Source: Leifsonia sp. 1010
GTDB lineage: Bacteria > Actinomycetota > Actinomycetes > Actinomycetales > Microbacteriaceae
Assembly: GCF_031455295.1 (NCBI RefSeq)
Contig: NZ_JAVDSL010000003.1
Span: 124,001 to 188,000 of the forward strand
DNA: 64,000 nucleotides
Direction: 5' to 3'
Shown here: in pieces, positions 42,655 through 51,079 of the stretch
How the letters are laid out: every line of letters begins with the position of its first letter
Position numbering within the stretch: the stretch's first letter is position 1
Program-made: the position numbers and the translations under genes
Notes under the pieces: model-generated
The model's database searches: none
Seen by the model: the letters and a program-made list of their open reading frames with translations, nothing else
What the model was told of the DNA's origin: nothing

Positions 42655-43638
42655 CTACCCGGCCGCGGAGGCGTGCAGCAAGCCGCGGTCGGAGAGGATG
42701 TCGCGCAGGGCCCGCCCGAGCTCGGGGTAGGCGAATTCGTAGCCGGCGTCGAGCAGCCGTTCGGGCACGACCCAGCGGCTCTTCAGCACCAGTTCGGTCT
42801 CCGTGCGGATCGCGATCGAGCCGAGTTCGAGCATCCACCGGTGGGCCGGGAGACCGATGGGACGGCCGAGCAGACGGCGCAGCTCCGCCATCAGCGTGCG
42901 GTTGTCGGTGGGGTGCGGCGCCGCGATGTTGACCGGCCCGTCGAGGTCGGGCCGGCCGCGCAGGAACTCGATCGCGCCGAGCACGTCGGCGATGTGCACC
43001 CAGCTGAACCGCTGCCGTCCGCCGCGCGCCCGGAACTCGTGGAACGTTCCGGCGTTCCGGCGTGCGGTCGTGGCGAACCAGCGGCCGTCCACCTGGGGGC
43101 CGCCCAGCCCGAACCGGGTGAGGTTGACGAGCGGCGTGAGTGCGCTGCCGTCGCCGAGGACGATGGCCATGCGCAGCGCGACGCGACGGGTGCCCGGGAG
43201 GTCGCCCTCGAACAGCTCGTGCTCCCAGGCCTTCGCGACCTCGACAGAGAAGCCGGAGCCGAGCTCGCCGGTGGACTCGGTCATCGGGCGGTCTTCCGCG
43301 TGGCGGTAGATGGTCGCCGTGGAGGCGTTGAACCAGACCGGCGGCGGTGCGTCGCTCGCGGCGATCGCCTCCCGCATCGCCCGGGTGGTGGCGAGCCGGG
43401 AGCGGAAGATCTCGGCCCGGTTGGCATCGCCGTAGCGGCAATTCACGCTCTTGCCCGCGAGGTTGATCACCGCGACGGCACCGGTGACCGCTCTGCGCAG
43501 GCCGTCGGCGTCGTCCCAGCGCACGTCGGGCCCGCTGCGGCCGACCAGGATGACCTCCGAACCCACCGAGCGGTAGTGCTCCTCCAGGTACTGCCCGACG
43601 AATCCGGATGCCCCGGCTATGACGATGCGTTCGTTCAC
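42655..43638 (-). CDS. TIGR01777-type NAD-dependent epimerase
   Basis: A 327-residue extended SDR (SDR39U1 type). Rossmann loop GASGFVGQYLEEHY near residue 8, NLAGKSVNCRY near residue 60, and the C-terminal DUF1731-like region with WVVPERLLDAGYEFAYP. The substrate is unknown. GTG 43638 overlaps the DUF4166 stop (GTGA). Confidence 0.85.
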   Translation of the reverse strand: MNERIVIAGASGFVGQYLEEHYRSVGSEVILVGRSGPDVRWDDADGLRRAVTGAVAVINLAGKSVNCRYGDANRAEIFRSRLATTRAMREAIAASDAPPPVWFNASTATIYRHAEDRPMTESTGELGSGFSVEVAKAWEHELFEGDLPGTRRVALRMAIVLGDGSALTPLVNLTRFGLGGPQVDGRWFATTARRNAGTFHEFRARGGRQRFSWVHIADVLGAIEFLRGRPDLDGPVNIAAPHPTDNRTLMAELRRLLGRPIGLPAHRWMLELGSIAIRTETELVLKSRWVVPERLLDAGYEFAYPELGRALRDILSDRGLLHASAAG

Positions 43639-44324
43639 TCCGACCGCTCCCCCCCTTCTTTCTTCTCTGGTGTATCTGTCTGCGTTGCTCGCCCCGCAAC
43701 ATCCGCCGGACCGCCCGGCTCGATCGCGTAGCGGAACCGGCCGCGGTACTGGTAGATCCGCCCGATCAGCGGCGCGTGCACGGTGATCGAGACCCGCTGG
43801 TGCTCGTGCTGGTCGTCCCACCGCTCGGTCAGGACGACGACCGGAGCGAACGGGTTCGGGATGCGCAGGCGCCGCCCTCCGAGCACCAGCCAGACCGCGG
43901 TGGAGCGGAGCCGGAGTCCGCCGTCCCGCACGGTGGCGGCGAACCGCGCCTCTGCACGCACCGGATCGCCGAGCCGGTCGATCACCACTCCTCGACGGAC
44001 GCCGATCTCGTCCACCATGGTCGCCGCACCGGACCGGAGTGCGAACCATCGCGTGGCCGCGACGGCGGGCGAACCGTCGGGCGCGGTGACCGCGCGGTTC
44101 TCGACGGTGAAGGGCACCTCGCGCTCCCACACGGGGAACATGACGTGCGATCGGGCGAACACCGCCAGTACCGGCCACAGCCACCGGCGCGGCGTGCCCA
44201 CCGTCTCGAACACGCCGCTCCCCCGCCCGACCGCGCCGGCCGGGATGGCGTCGAAGTACGCCCGCAGTCGCGGATGCAGCTCATCGAACGCCGCGCCCAG
44301 CGCGGCACGGTACGGGGAGGTCAC
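43635..44324 (-). CDS. DUF4166 domain protein
   Basis: A 229-residue soluble protein. The pattern LHPRLRAYFDAIP at the start, GRGSGVFETVGTPRRWLWP and GRIYQYRGRFRYAI at the end fit DUF4166, a family often next to or fused with SDR39U1 epimerases. Function unknown. Starts at GTG 44324, 19 nt after the DUF885 gene stop, so it may belong to the same transcript. Confidence 0.8.
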   Translation of the reverse strand: MTSPYRAALGAAFDELHPRLRAYFDAIPAGAVGRGSGVFETVGTPRRWLWPVLAVFARSHVMFPVWEREVPFTVENRAVTAPDGSPAVAATRWFALRSGAATMVDEIGVRRGVVIDRLGDPVRAEARFAATVRDGGLRLRSTAVWLVLGGRRLRIPNPFAPVVVLTERWDDQHEHQRVSITVHAPLIGRIYQYRGRFRYAIEPGGPADVAGRATQTDTPEKKEGGERSE

Positions 44325-44343
44325 CGGTGGAAGGACGTGCCGC

Positions 44344-46017
44344 TCAGTCGAGCAGCGCAGCCTTCAGCGTGTCGAGGCCGACGCCGCCGATGTCGAGGGC
44401 CTTCTTGTGGAACGCCTTGATGTCGAACGAGGCGCCCTCGCGGCGGGCGTACTCGTCGCGCAGCTGCTCCCAGATGCGCTGACCGATCTTGTACGACGGA
44501 GCCTGCCCGGGCCAGCCCAGGTAGCGGTTGACCTCGAAGCGGACGAACCCGTCGTTCATGTTGACGTTCTCGCGGAGGAACGGGAAGGCGTCCTCTCCGG
44601 TCCACGGACGCGAGCCGTCCGGCAGCGGCTTCTCGAGGTGCACGCCGATGTCGAGCACGACGCGCGCCGCGCGCATGCGCTGCCCGTCGAGCATCCCGAG
44701 CCGGTCCGCCGGGTCGTCGAGGTAGCCCAGCTGCTCCATCAGCCGCTCGGCGTAGAGCGCCCAGCCCTCCGCGTGCCCCGAGGTGCCGGCGATGCGACGC
44801 CACGAGTTGAGCTGCGCCTTGTTGTAGGTCGCCTGCGCGATCTGCAGGTGGTGGCCGGGAACGCCCTCGTGATAGACGGTCGTCAGCTCGCGCCAGGTGT
44901 CGAACTCGGTAACGCCCTCGGGGACGCTCCACCACATCCGCCCCGCGCGCGAGAAGTCGTCGCTCGGACCGGTGTAATAGATGCCGCCTTCCTGCGTCGG
45001 CGCGATCATGCACTCGAGACGGCGGATCTCGGCGGGGATGTCGAAGTGCGACTTGCCGAGCTCTTCGATGGCCCGGTCGCTCGTCTCCTGCATCCAGCGC
45101 TGCAGCGCGTCGGTCCCGTGCAGCTTGCGGCTCGCGTCGCCGTCGAGGAACTCGATGGCCTCGAGGACGGTCGCTCCCGGCTTGATCTCGCGCGCGATCG
45201 ACTCCTGCTCCGCACGCATGCGGGCGAGCTCCTCGATGCCCCACTCGTATGTCTCGTCGAGGTCGACGGTGGCGCCGAGGAAGCTGCGGGAGGCGAGCGC
45301 ATAGAGCTCGCGCCCGACGGCGTCCTTCTCGGGGGCGTGCTGCGCGAGCTCGTTCTCGAAGAAGTCGGCCAGCGTGGCGTACGCCTGCGCGGCCTCCTTC
45401 GCGCCGTCGGCCAGATCGCCCTTGAGCGACTCGGGGAGTGCGCCGTTCAGCGGCTTCGCGTCGGCGGTGAACTCGTAGAAGAAGCCCGTGTCGGCCACCT
45501 GCTTGCGCGCCTGGGCGAGCACCTCGCGCACCTGGCGGATCGCCGGCACGTTGCCGGCTGCGATGCCGCTGCGCAGGGTCTCGATATAGCCGTTCATTGC
45601 GGCCGGGAGGTTGTGGAGACGCTTGGCGACGTTGGCCCAGTCGTCTTCGGTGTCGGTCGGCACCAGGTCGAAGATGTCGCGGAGCTCCTGCGGCGGCGAG
45701 GCGATCACGTTGAGGTCGCGCTGGGCGAAACCCGCCTCGTGCTTCTCGACGGTGAGCTGCAGTTCTCGCGTGAGATCCATCTTCGTCACCCGGTCGATGT
45801 CGTCGACGGGCTCGGCCGCTTCGATGCGGGCGAGGGTCTCGCGGACTTTGCCGATGGCGTGCTCGGCGCCGGCCGGCGAGTAATCGGCGTACTCGCCCTC
45901 GCGGCCGGGGCGGCCGAGCCACACGTGGAACTCCGGGTACAACTCGAGCTGGGTGTCGACCCACTCCTCGGCGATCGTGTCGACCGGAGTGGGTTCGCGC
46001 TTCTGATCGTTGGTCAT
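44344..46017 (-). CDS. DUF885 family metallopeptidase
   Basis: A 557-residue protein of the DUF885 family, related to M32/M3-type zinc peptidases. The zinc motif HEGVPGHH is near residue 382, with the third ligand in GHAEGWALYAERL about 35 residues later. There is no signal peptide, so it is probably cytoplasmic; substrate unknown. ATG 46017 has TAGGGT 6 nt upstream. Confidence 0.87.
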   Translation of the reverse strand: MTNDQKREPTPVDTIAEEWVDTQLELYPEFHVWLGRPGREGEYADYSPAGAEHAIGKVRETLARIEAAEPVDDIDRVTKMDLTRELQLTVEKHEAGFAQRDLNVIASPPQELRDIFDLVPTDTEDDWANVAKRLHNLPAAMNGYIETLRSGIAAGNVPAIRQVREVLAQARKQVADTGFFYEFTADAKPLNGALPESLKGDLADGAKEAAQAYATLADFFENELAQHAPEKDAVGRELYALASRSFLGATVDLDETYEWGIEELARMRAEQESIAREIKPGATVLEAIEFLDGDASRKLHGTDALQRWMQETSDRAIEELGKSHFDIPAEIRRLECMIAPTQEGGIYYTGPSDDFSRAGRMWWSVPEGVTEFDTWRELTTVYHEGVPGHHLQIAQATYNKAQLNSWRRIAGTSGHAEGWALYAERLMEQLGYLDDPADRLGMLDGQRMRAARVVLDIGVHLEKPLPDGSRPWTGEDAFPFLRENVNMNDGFVRFEVNRYLGWPGQAPSYKIGQRIWEQLRDEYARREGASFDIKAFHKKALDIGGVGLDTLKAALLD

Positions 46018-46023
46018 GATCCG

Positions 46024-46029
46024 ACCCTA
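46024..46029 (-). promoter_or_regulatory. -10 box of the DUF885 gene (leaderless)
   Basis: TAGGGT on the minus strand, 6 nt before ATG 46017. Confidence 0.5.
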
Positions 46030-46120
46030 CCCAGGAGGGGGCGACCCCGGCACGGTGCGACCGGGATTGGGGACAACTCGCCGTCGCCGCGACCTGTGGG
46101 CACATCCCACCGGGCGGCGT

Positions 46121-46507
46121 TCAGTGAGCCTCGCCGATCGGCCTGTCGCCTGAGTCCGGGCGACGATGTCGCTCCCGACGGTCGAGCTCATCGTGCAGGG
46201 CGACGAAGAAGCGGTCGATCTCGCCCAGACGACGCGTGTACATCAGCACATCCGCCCCGGGAATCTGGCCCACCGCGTCGAACTCGAACCGCGTGTGCGT
46301 CTCGTCCACCGGCACGAAGCGGACACGCTGCTCGAAGACGAGCTCGAGCGAGAGCAGCTGTGCGAACGGATCCCGCAGACTCGTGCCCTTCAACGCGTCG
46401 CGGACGAAGTCGCGCGCCTGCGCCGGAGGCACGGGAAGGACCTCGCTCGGGATGCGCCGCGGAACGACCGCCTTCTTCCGGCGCTTCCGCGGCTCCAGCT
46501 CGCTCAC
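46121..46507 (-). CDS. Small basic hypothetical protein
   Basis: A 128-residue protein I do not recognise. It has a very basic start (EPRKRRKKAVVPRR), a middle with alternating hydrophobic residues (LELVFEQRVRFVPVDETHTRFEFDAV) and an Arg-rich end. Third positions are G/C-rich throughout, so coding is likely. GTG 46507 lies 6 nt after TAGTCT. It follows polA on the same strand but has its own promoter. A nucleic-acid-binding role is only a guess from charge. Confidence 0.7.
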   Translation of the reverse strand: MSELEPRKRRKKAVVPRRIPSEVLPVPPAQARDFVRDALKGTSLRDPFAQLLSLELVFEQRVRFVPVDETHTRFEFDAVGQIPGADVLMYTRRLGEIDRFFVALHDELDRRERHRRPDSGDRPIGEAH

Positions 46508-46513
46508 ACCCGG

Positions 46514-46519
46514 AGACTA
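46514..46519 (-). promoter_or_regulatory. -10 box of the small basic gene (leaderless)
   Basis: TAGTCT on the minus strand, 6 nt before GTG 46507. Confidence 0.5.
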
Positions 46520-46548
46520 CGCCCCGCGGCGATCAGTGCGTCCCCGGA

Positions 46549-49221
46549 TCAGTGAGCGGCGGCGTCCCAGTTCGAACCCCGGCCCACCTGCACGTCGAGC
46601 GGCACCCGGAGGTCGGCCGCCCCGGCCATGCGGGCGCGCACGATCGCCTCCAGCGCATCCCACTCGCCGGGGGCCACCTCGAAGATGAGCTCGTCGTGCA
46701 CCTGCAGCAGCATGCGCGACTCGAGGCTCTGATCGATGATGTCGCCGGCGATCCCGAGCATCGCGACCTTCATGATGTCGGCCGCGGAACCCTGGATGGG
46801 CGCGTTCAGCGCCTGCCGTTCCGCGTTCTCGCGGAGCACCCGGTTGGTGGAGGTGAGGTCGGCGAACGGACGGCGACGGCCGAAGATCGTCTCGGTGAAG
46901 CCGTCGACGCGCGCCTGCTCGACGACGTTGCGCAGGTAGTCGCGCACCGCGCCGAAGCGCTCGAAGTAGTCGGTCATCAGCTGCCGCGCCTCGGAGGTCT
47001 CGATGCGCAGCTGCTTGGAGAGGCCGAACGCGCTGAGGCCGTACGCGAGGCCGTACGACATCGCCTTGACCTTCGTGCGCATCGCGGACGTCACCTCGGA
47101 CGGGTCGACGCCGAAGACGCGCGCGCCGACGAAGCGGTGCAGGTCCTCCCCCGCGTTGAAGGCCTCGATGAGGCCCGGGTCCTCCGACAGGTGCGCCATG
47201 ATCCGCATCTCGATCTGCGAGTAGTCGGCGGTGAGCAGCGTCTCGAATCCCTCGCCGTGGCGGAACGCCGAGCGGATCTCGCGGCCCTCCTCCGTGCGGA
47301 TCGGGATGTTCTGGAGGTTGGGGTCGTTCGAGGAGATGCGGCCGGTGCTCGTCCCGGTCTGGTCGTAGGTGGTGTGGATGCGTCCATCCACCTCGACCGA
47401 GCGCTCCAGCGTCTCCACGATCTGCTTGAGCTTCGTGGCGTCACGGTGCTGCAGCAGGAGCCCGAGGAACGGATGCGGGTTCTTCTCCTGCAGGTCGGCC
47501 AGCGAGCCGGCGTCGGTCGAGTAGCCGGTCTTCGTCGCCCGCGTCTTCGGCATCCCGAGCTCCTCGAAGAGCACCTGCTGGAGCTGCTTCGGCGAGCCGA
47601 GGTTGATCTCGTGGCCGATCTGCGCGTATGCCTGCGCGGCGTAGTCGTTGGCCTTGTCGGTCAGCTGCCCGCGAAGGCGCGCGAGCACCTCGGAGTCCAT
47701 CGCGACGCCGTTGAGCTCCATCTCGGCGAGCACGGCGACGAGCGGCAACTCGATGTCGTCGAGAACTGCGCGGGTGCCCTCGTCGAGCGCGATCATCTGC
47801 CCCTCGGCGACCCGGCGGATGTACCACGCCTCGGTCGCGGGGCTCACGGCGTCGTTGATCGGGACGAGCTGGTTCGGGTCCGAGACCGGCAGCGTCTCGC
47901 CGAGCACCTCGTACACCTGCTCGGCCAACGACTGCGGCGCGGCTCCCGGCTTCACGAGCCACGACGCGATCCGCGTGTCGAACGCCAGACCGTCGACCAC
48001 GAACCCGGCACGGCTGAGCGCCTTGAACTGCGGCTTCGCGTGGAAGAAGTACTTGGGCGCGCTGCTCGCCAGCCACTGCTCGAGCGCTTCGTAGTCCTTG
48101 CGGCCCGCGACCCACGGCACGTACACGGTGTCGTCGGCCGCGGCGAGGCCGAAGCCCGTGATGCCGGCCGGACCGACCTCGAGCTGGACGGCGACCGCCG
48201 TGTCGTCCGCCGACGCCTTCGCCAGCCAGTTCGCGAGCTCCTCGTCGACCATCGTGCGCACGACCGGGGCGCTGACCGCACCGGCGTCGCCCACCTCGGC
48301 GACGGACATGGCGCCGTCGAGCATCCCCTCCTCCCCCGCGATCTTCATCAGACGGTCGAGGAGGGTCTTGAACTGCAGGCGCGCGAAGATGTCGCGCACG
48401 GCGTTCTCGTTGAGCGGCTTGCGCTCCAGGTCGTCGAGCGCGATCGGCAGCTCGACGTCGTCGAGCAGCTGGTTCAGCCTCCGGTTGCGGAGAGCGTTCT
48501 CCTTCTGGTCGCGCAGGTTCTGCCCGACGACGCCCTTGATCTCGTCGGCGTGCGCGACGATGTTCTCGACCGTGCCGTACTGCTGCACCCACTTGACGGC
48601 GGTCTTCTCGCCGACCTTGTCGATGCCGATGAGGTTGTCGCTCGTCTCGCCCACCAGGGCGGCGATCTCGGGGTACTGGTTCGGCTCGATGCCGTACTTC
48701 TCGCGCACGGCAGCGGGGTCGTAGACCTTCAGCTCGGAGACTCCCCGCACGTTCGGGTACAACAGGGTCACGTCGTCGTTGACCAGCTGGATGGTGTCGC
48801 GGTCGCCCGAGACGAGGAGGACCTTGTAGCCCTCCTCCACACCGCGGCGGGCGAGCGTGGCGAGGATGTCGTCGGCCTCGTAATCCTCCTTCGCGATGGT
48901 CGTGACGTTCATCGCGTGGAGGGCTTCTTCGAGCAGCGGGACCTGGCCGGCGAACTCCGACGGCGTCTCGCCGCGGGTGCCCTTGTACTCCGGATATTCG
49001 CGCGTGCGGAACGAGTAGCGGGAGATGTCGAACGCTACCGCGAGGTGGGTCGGCTTCTGCTGCTGGAGCAGGTTGATGAACATCGCGATGAAGCCGTGGA
49101 TCGCGTTGGTGTGCTGACCCTCGCGGTTGACGAAGCTGTCCACCGGCAGTGCGTAGAAGGCCCGGAAAGCGAGCGAATGGCCGTCGACGACGAGGAGGGT
49201 AGGCTTTTCGGAGTCTGACAC
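46549..49221 (-). CDS. polA: DNA polymerase I
   Basis: An 890-residue family A polymerase. The 5' nuclease domain (residues 1-300) has DYEADDILATLA and SGDRD. The 3'-5' exonuclease fold (about 310-500) has lost the DxE motif: VQLEVGP stands where FDTET is usual. Polymerase motifs: ADYSQIEMRI (A), KAMSYGLAYG (B) and QVHDE (C). Tyr723 replaces the E. coli Phe of motif B, as in mycobacterial PolA. GTG 49221 is 6 nt after TAGGCT. Confidence 0.96.
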   Translation of the reverse strand: MSDSEKPTLLVVDGHSLAFRAFYALPVDSFVNREGQHTNAIHGFIAMFINLLQQQKPTHLAVAFDISRYSFRTREYPEYKGTRGETPSEFAGQVPLLEEALHAMNVTTIAKEDYEADDILATLARRGVEEGYKVLLVSGDRDTIQLVNDDVTLLYPNVRGVSELKVYDPAAVREKYGIEPNQYPEIAALVGETSDNLIGIDKVGEKTAVKWVQQYGTVENIVAHADEIKGVVGQNLRDQKENALRNRRLNQLLDDVELPIALDDLERKPLNENAVRDIFARLQFKTLLDRLMKIAGEEGMLDGAMSVAEVGDAGAVSAPVVRTMVDEELANWLAKASADDTAVAVQLEVGPAGITGFGLAAADDTVYVPWVAGRKDYEALEQWLASSAPKYFFHAKPQFKALSRAGFVVDGLAFDTRIASWLVKPGAAPQSLAEQVYEVLGETLPVSDPNQLVPINDAVSPATEAWYIRRVAEGQMIALDEGTRAVLDDIELPLVAVLAEMELNGVAMDSEVLARLRGQLTDKANDYAAQAYAQIGHEINLGSPKQLQQVLFEELGMPKTRATKTGYSTDAGSLADLQEKNPHPFLGLLLQHRDATKLKQIVETLERSVEVDGRIHTTYDQTGTSTGRISSNDPNLQNIPIRTEEGREIRSAFRHGEGFETLLTADYSQIEMRIMAHLSEDPGLIEAFNAGEDLHRFVGARVFGVDPSEVTSAMRTKVKAMSYGLAYGLSAFGLSKQLRIETSEARQLMTDYFERFGAVRDYLRNVVEQARVDGFTETIFGRRRPFADLTSTNRVLRENAERQALNAPIQGSAADIMKVAMLGIAGDIIDQSLESRMLLQVHDELIFEVAPGEWDALEAIVRARMAGAADLRVPLDVQVGRGSNWDAAAH

Positions 49222-49227
49222 CAGGAC

Positions 49228-49233
49228 AGCCTA
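49228..49233 (-). promoter_or_regulatory. -10 box of polA (leaderless)
   Basis: TAGGCT on the minus strand, 6 nt before GTG 49221. Confidence 0.55.
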
Positions 49234-49279
49234 CAAGGGGCCGGTGACAGTCCAGACGACCCGTCGAGAGAGGCCGAGG

Positions 49280-49684
49280 ATGACCGAAGACGCGCTCGCG
49301 TACGTGCAGCAGAGGGGGCTCGGCCGGCTGGCCGAGAAGATGGGGATCGAGATCGTCGAGTTCAGCATCGAGCGCTCCGTCGCGCGCATGCCGGTCGAGG
49401 GGAACACCCAGCCCGCGGACCTCCTGCACGGCGGTGCGTACGTCGTCCTCGGCGAGTCGCTCGGCTCGATGTCGGCCAACCTCTACGCCGGCGAAGGACG
49501 CCTGGCGGTCGGGATCGAGATCAACGCATCGCACACGCGCTCGGCGACGAGTGGCTACGTGACCGGCGTGTGCACGCCCATCCATCTGGGCCGGACGCTG
49601 ACGACGCACGAGATCGCCGTCACCGATGACCGCGGGCGCCGCTGCTCCACGATCCGCATCACGAACCTGATCAAAGACCTCTAG
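49280..49684 (+). CDS. PaaI/hotdog-fold acyl-CoA thioesterase
   Basis: A 134-residue hotdog thioesterase. ADLLHGGAYVVLGESLGSM near residues 47-65 holds the family motif with the catalytic Glu, and GRLAVGIEINASHTRSA follows. Members hydrolyse aryl- or acyl-CoA esters, often in menaquinone or phenylacetate paths. ATG 49280 is preferred over GTG 49244 because AGAGG lies 6 nt upstream. Divergent from polA. Confidence 0.87.
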   Translation: MTEDALAYVQQRGLGRLAEKMGIEIVEFSIERSVARMPVEGNTQPADLLHGGAYVVLGESLGSMSANLYAGEGRLAVGIEINASHTRSATSGYVTGVCTPIHLGRTLTTHEIAVTDDRGRRCSTIRITNLIKDL

Positions 49685-49701
49685 CGGACCCCGCCGCTGA
49701 A

Positions 49702-49756
49702 GATTTGCGCCAAATCGTCGTTATGAACTGCGCATAACCGAGATTTGGCGCAAATC
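49702..49756. repeat. Intergenic palindrome, family A copy 3
   Basis: Arms of 24 bp at 49702-49725 and 49733-49756 match at 21 of 24 positions around a 7-nt loop. It lies between the convergent thioesterase and pdtaR stops. The three mismatches are clustered in the left arm; the right arm is identical to the other family A copies. Confidence 0.85.
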
Positions 49757-49762
49757 GTGCCG

Positions 49763-50368
49763 TTACTTCTTGGGCGCGAGCTGCTCGATGATCGCCTGTG
49801 CGACATCGTGCATGGTGAGGCGGCGGTCCATCGACGCCTTCTGGATCCAGCGGAACGCCTCCGGCTCGCTGAGGCCCATCTTCTCGTTGAGGAGGCCCTT
49901 CGCGCGGTCGACCAGCTTACGGGTCTCGAAGCGCTGCACCATGTCGGAGACCTCGGCCTCGAGCGCGATGATCTGCTGGTAGCGCGCGAGAGCGATCTCG
50001 ATGGCGGGCAGCAGGTCGTTCGGCGTGAACGGCTTCACCACGTAGGCGAGCGCACCGGCCTCGGTCGCGCGCTCGACGAGCTCCTTCTGGCTGAACGCGG
50101 TCAGCAGCACGACGGGCGCGATGTGGTCCTTCGACAGGCGCTCGGCCGCGGAGATGCCGTCGAGCTGCGGCATCTTGACGTCCATGATGACCAGGTCGGG
50201 CCGCAGCTCGGTCGCGAGGGCGACCGCCGTCTCGCCGTCTCCGGCCTCTCCGACGACCTCGAAACCGTTGTCGCGCAGGATCTCGACGATGTCGAGGCGG
50301 ATGAGCGATTCGTCCTCCGCCACGACGACGCGGCGGGGTGCGGTGGTGGTGGATTCCTGGTCAGTCAC
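49763..50368 (-). CDS. pdtaR: ANTAR-domain response regulator (PdtaR-like)
   Basis: A 201-residue response regulator. Receiver domain: acidic pocket VAEDES near residue 16, phospho-Asp in LVIMDVKMPQLDG near residue 62, Lys in VVKPFTP near residue 110. The ANTAR domain (about residues 134-195) binds RNA hairpins to prevent termination. In mycobacteria PdtaR pairs with the kinase PdtaS, which is not next to it here. GTG 50368 lies 7 nt after TAGGCT. The nearby polA matches the mycobacterial gene order. Confidence 0.92.
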   Translation of the reverse strand: MTDQESTTTAPRRVVVAEDESLIRLDIVEILRDNGFEVVGEAGDGETAVALATELRPDLVIMDVKMPQLDGISAAERLSKDHIAPVVLLTAFSQKELVERATEAGALAYVVKPFTPNDLLPAIEIALARYQQIIALEAEVSDMVQRFETRKLVDRAKGLLNEKMGLSEPEAFRWIQKASMDRRLTMHDVAQAIIEQLAPKK

Positions 50369-50375
50369 GTCCGAA

Positions 50376-50381
50376 AGCCTA
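50376..50381 (-). promoter_or_regulatory. -10 box of pdtaR (leaderless)
   Basis: TAGGCT on the minus strand, 7 nt before GTG 50368. Confidence 0.55.
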
Positions 50382-50384
50382 CGG

Positions 50385-50390
50385 TATTCT
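50385..50390 (+). promoter_or_regulatory. -10 box of tRNA-Leu
   Basis: TATTCT lies 17 nt before the mature tRNA 5' end and only 3 nt from the pdtaR box on the other strand, so the two promoters may compete. Confidence 0.55.
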
Positions 50391-50406
50391 TCAGGGGTTG
50401 TTGTGC

Positions 50407-50489
50407 GCCGCTGTGGCGGAATGGCAGACGCGGAGCACTCAAAATGCTTTGTCCGAAAGGGCGTGTGGGTTCGAGTCCCACCAGCGGCA
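50407..50489 (+). tRNA. tRNA-Leu (anticodon CAA)
   Basis: 83 nt. The acceptor stem GCCGCTG pairs with CAGCGGC at 50482-50488, then discriminator A. The anticodon stem GAGCA/TGCTT closes a loop CTCAAAA, giving anticodon CAA, which reads UUG. There is a long variable arm (GTCC..GGGC), as expected for leucine, and a T arm GTGGG-TTCGAGT-CCCAC. The CCA end is not encoded. UUG is a rare codon in such a GC-rich genome. Confidence 0.96.
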
Positions 50490-50494
50490 CGACT

Positions 50495-50995
50495 TCAGAT
50501 GCGGGCGCCGACCACGGTCGCGGCGAACCGCCGGGCGCGCTCGGCGAGGCCGGCGATGCGGTCCTCGACCACCTGGTCGGCGTCGAATCCCACGTACGAC
50601 GGCGGCGGGGTGCGCCGCACGTTGGCGCTGCACTCGAAGGCGCCGCAGACGTGCGTCCCCACGGTGTCGCCGTTGCGGCCCGGCTGACCGGCGCGGCGCG
50701 CCGACCAGAACCAGACGTCGTTGGTGAGGTGCACGTCCTGGCACCAGCCGCACATCGACGGCACATGTGACCGCATGGAGGCCTCAGAAGCGCGGAGCAC
50801 GATGCCGACCGGTCCGTCCGCCGTCGGGATGACCACGAACCCGCGCTGCGGGAGCCGCGGGTCGCGCCAGCCGAGGTACTCGCGTCTGGCCCAATCCACC
50901 TCGTGCAGCCCCGGGGGAAGCGGAAGCTCTTCTGCTTCGCTGCGGGAGCAGTTGACGAACGACTCGCGGATCTGCTGCGGGCTCAGGATCTCCAT
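50495..50995 (-). CDS. FBP-domain treble-clef zinc-finger protein
   Basis: A 166-residue protein. After an N-terminal helix region (SPQQIRESFVNCSRSEAEEL), the C-terminal half has the treble-clef signature MCGWCQDVH near residue 86 and CGAFECS near residue 121, the four Cys expected to bind zinc. It belongs to the EF-G-binding (FBP/FusB-like) C-terminal family, linked in Firmicutes to fusidic acid resistance; in actinobacteria the role is unproven. GGAGGAGG is just upstream of ATG 50995. Confidence 0.85.
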   Translation of the reverse strand: MEILSPQQIRESFVNCSRSEAEELPLPPGLHEVDWARREYLGWRDPRLPQRGFVVIPTADGPVGIVLRASEASMRSHVPSMCGWCQDVHLTNDVWFWSARRAGQPGRNGDTVGTHVCGAFECSANVRRTPPPSYVGFDADQVVEDRIAGLAERARRFAATVVGARI

Positions 50996-51067
50996 GCGCA
51001 CCTCCTCCTCCCATGCTCGCACAGGATCGGGGAAGCACCGCTTGACCCTGCCCCCGTGGTCAGGGCT

Positions 51068-51073
51068 TAGCGT
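51068..51073 (+). promoter_or_regulatory. -10 box of trxA (leaderless)
   Basis: TAGCGT followed by 6 nt and ATG 51080. Confidence 0.55.
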
Positions 51074-51079
51074 GCTCGC

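Noticed and set aside
42600-42660. GTCAC-TTGT-GTGAC dyad upstream of rpsA as a CRP-like operator
   Set aside because: One short dyad without a known matching regulator is not enough; it may be chance.
43783-49218. 1811-codon open frame on the plus strand opposite polA and the DUF885 gene
   Set aside because: It is the complement-frame shadow of polA, the DUF885 gene and others; its translation is low-complexity Arg/Val/Asp text.
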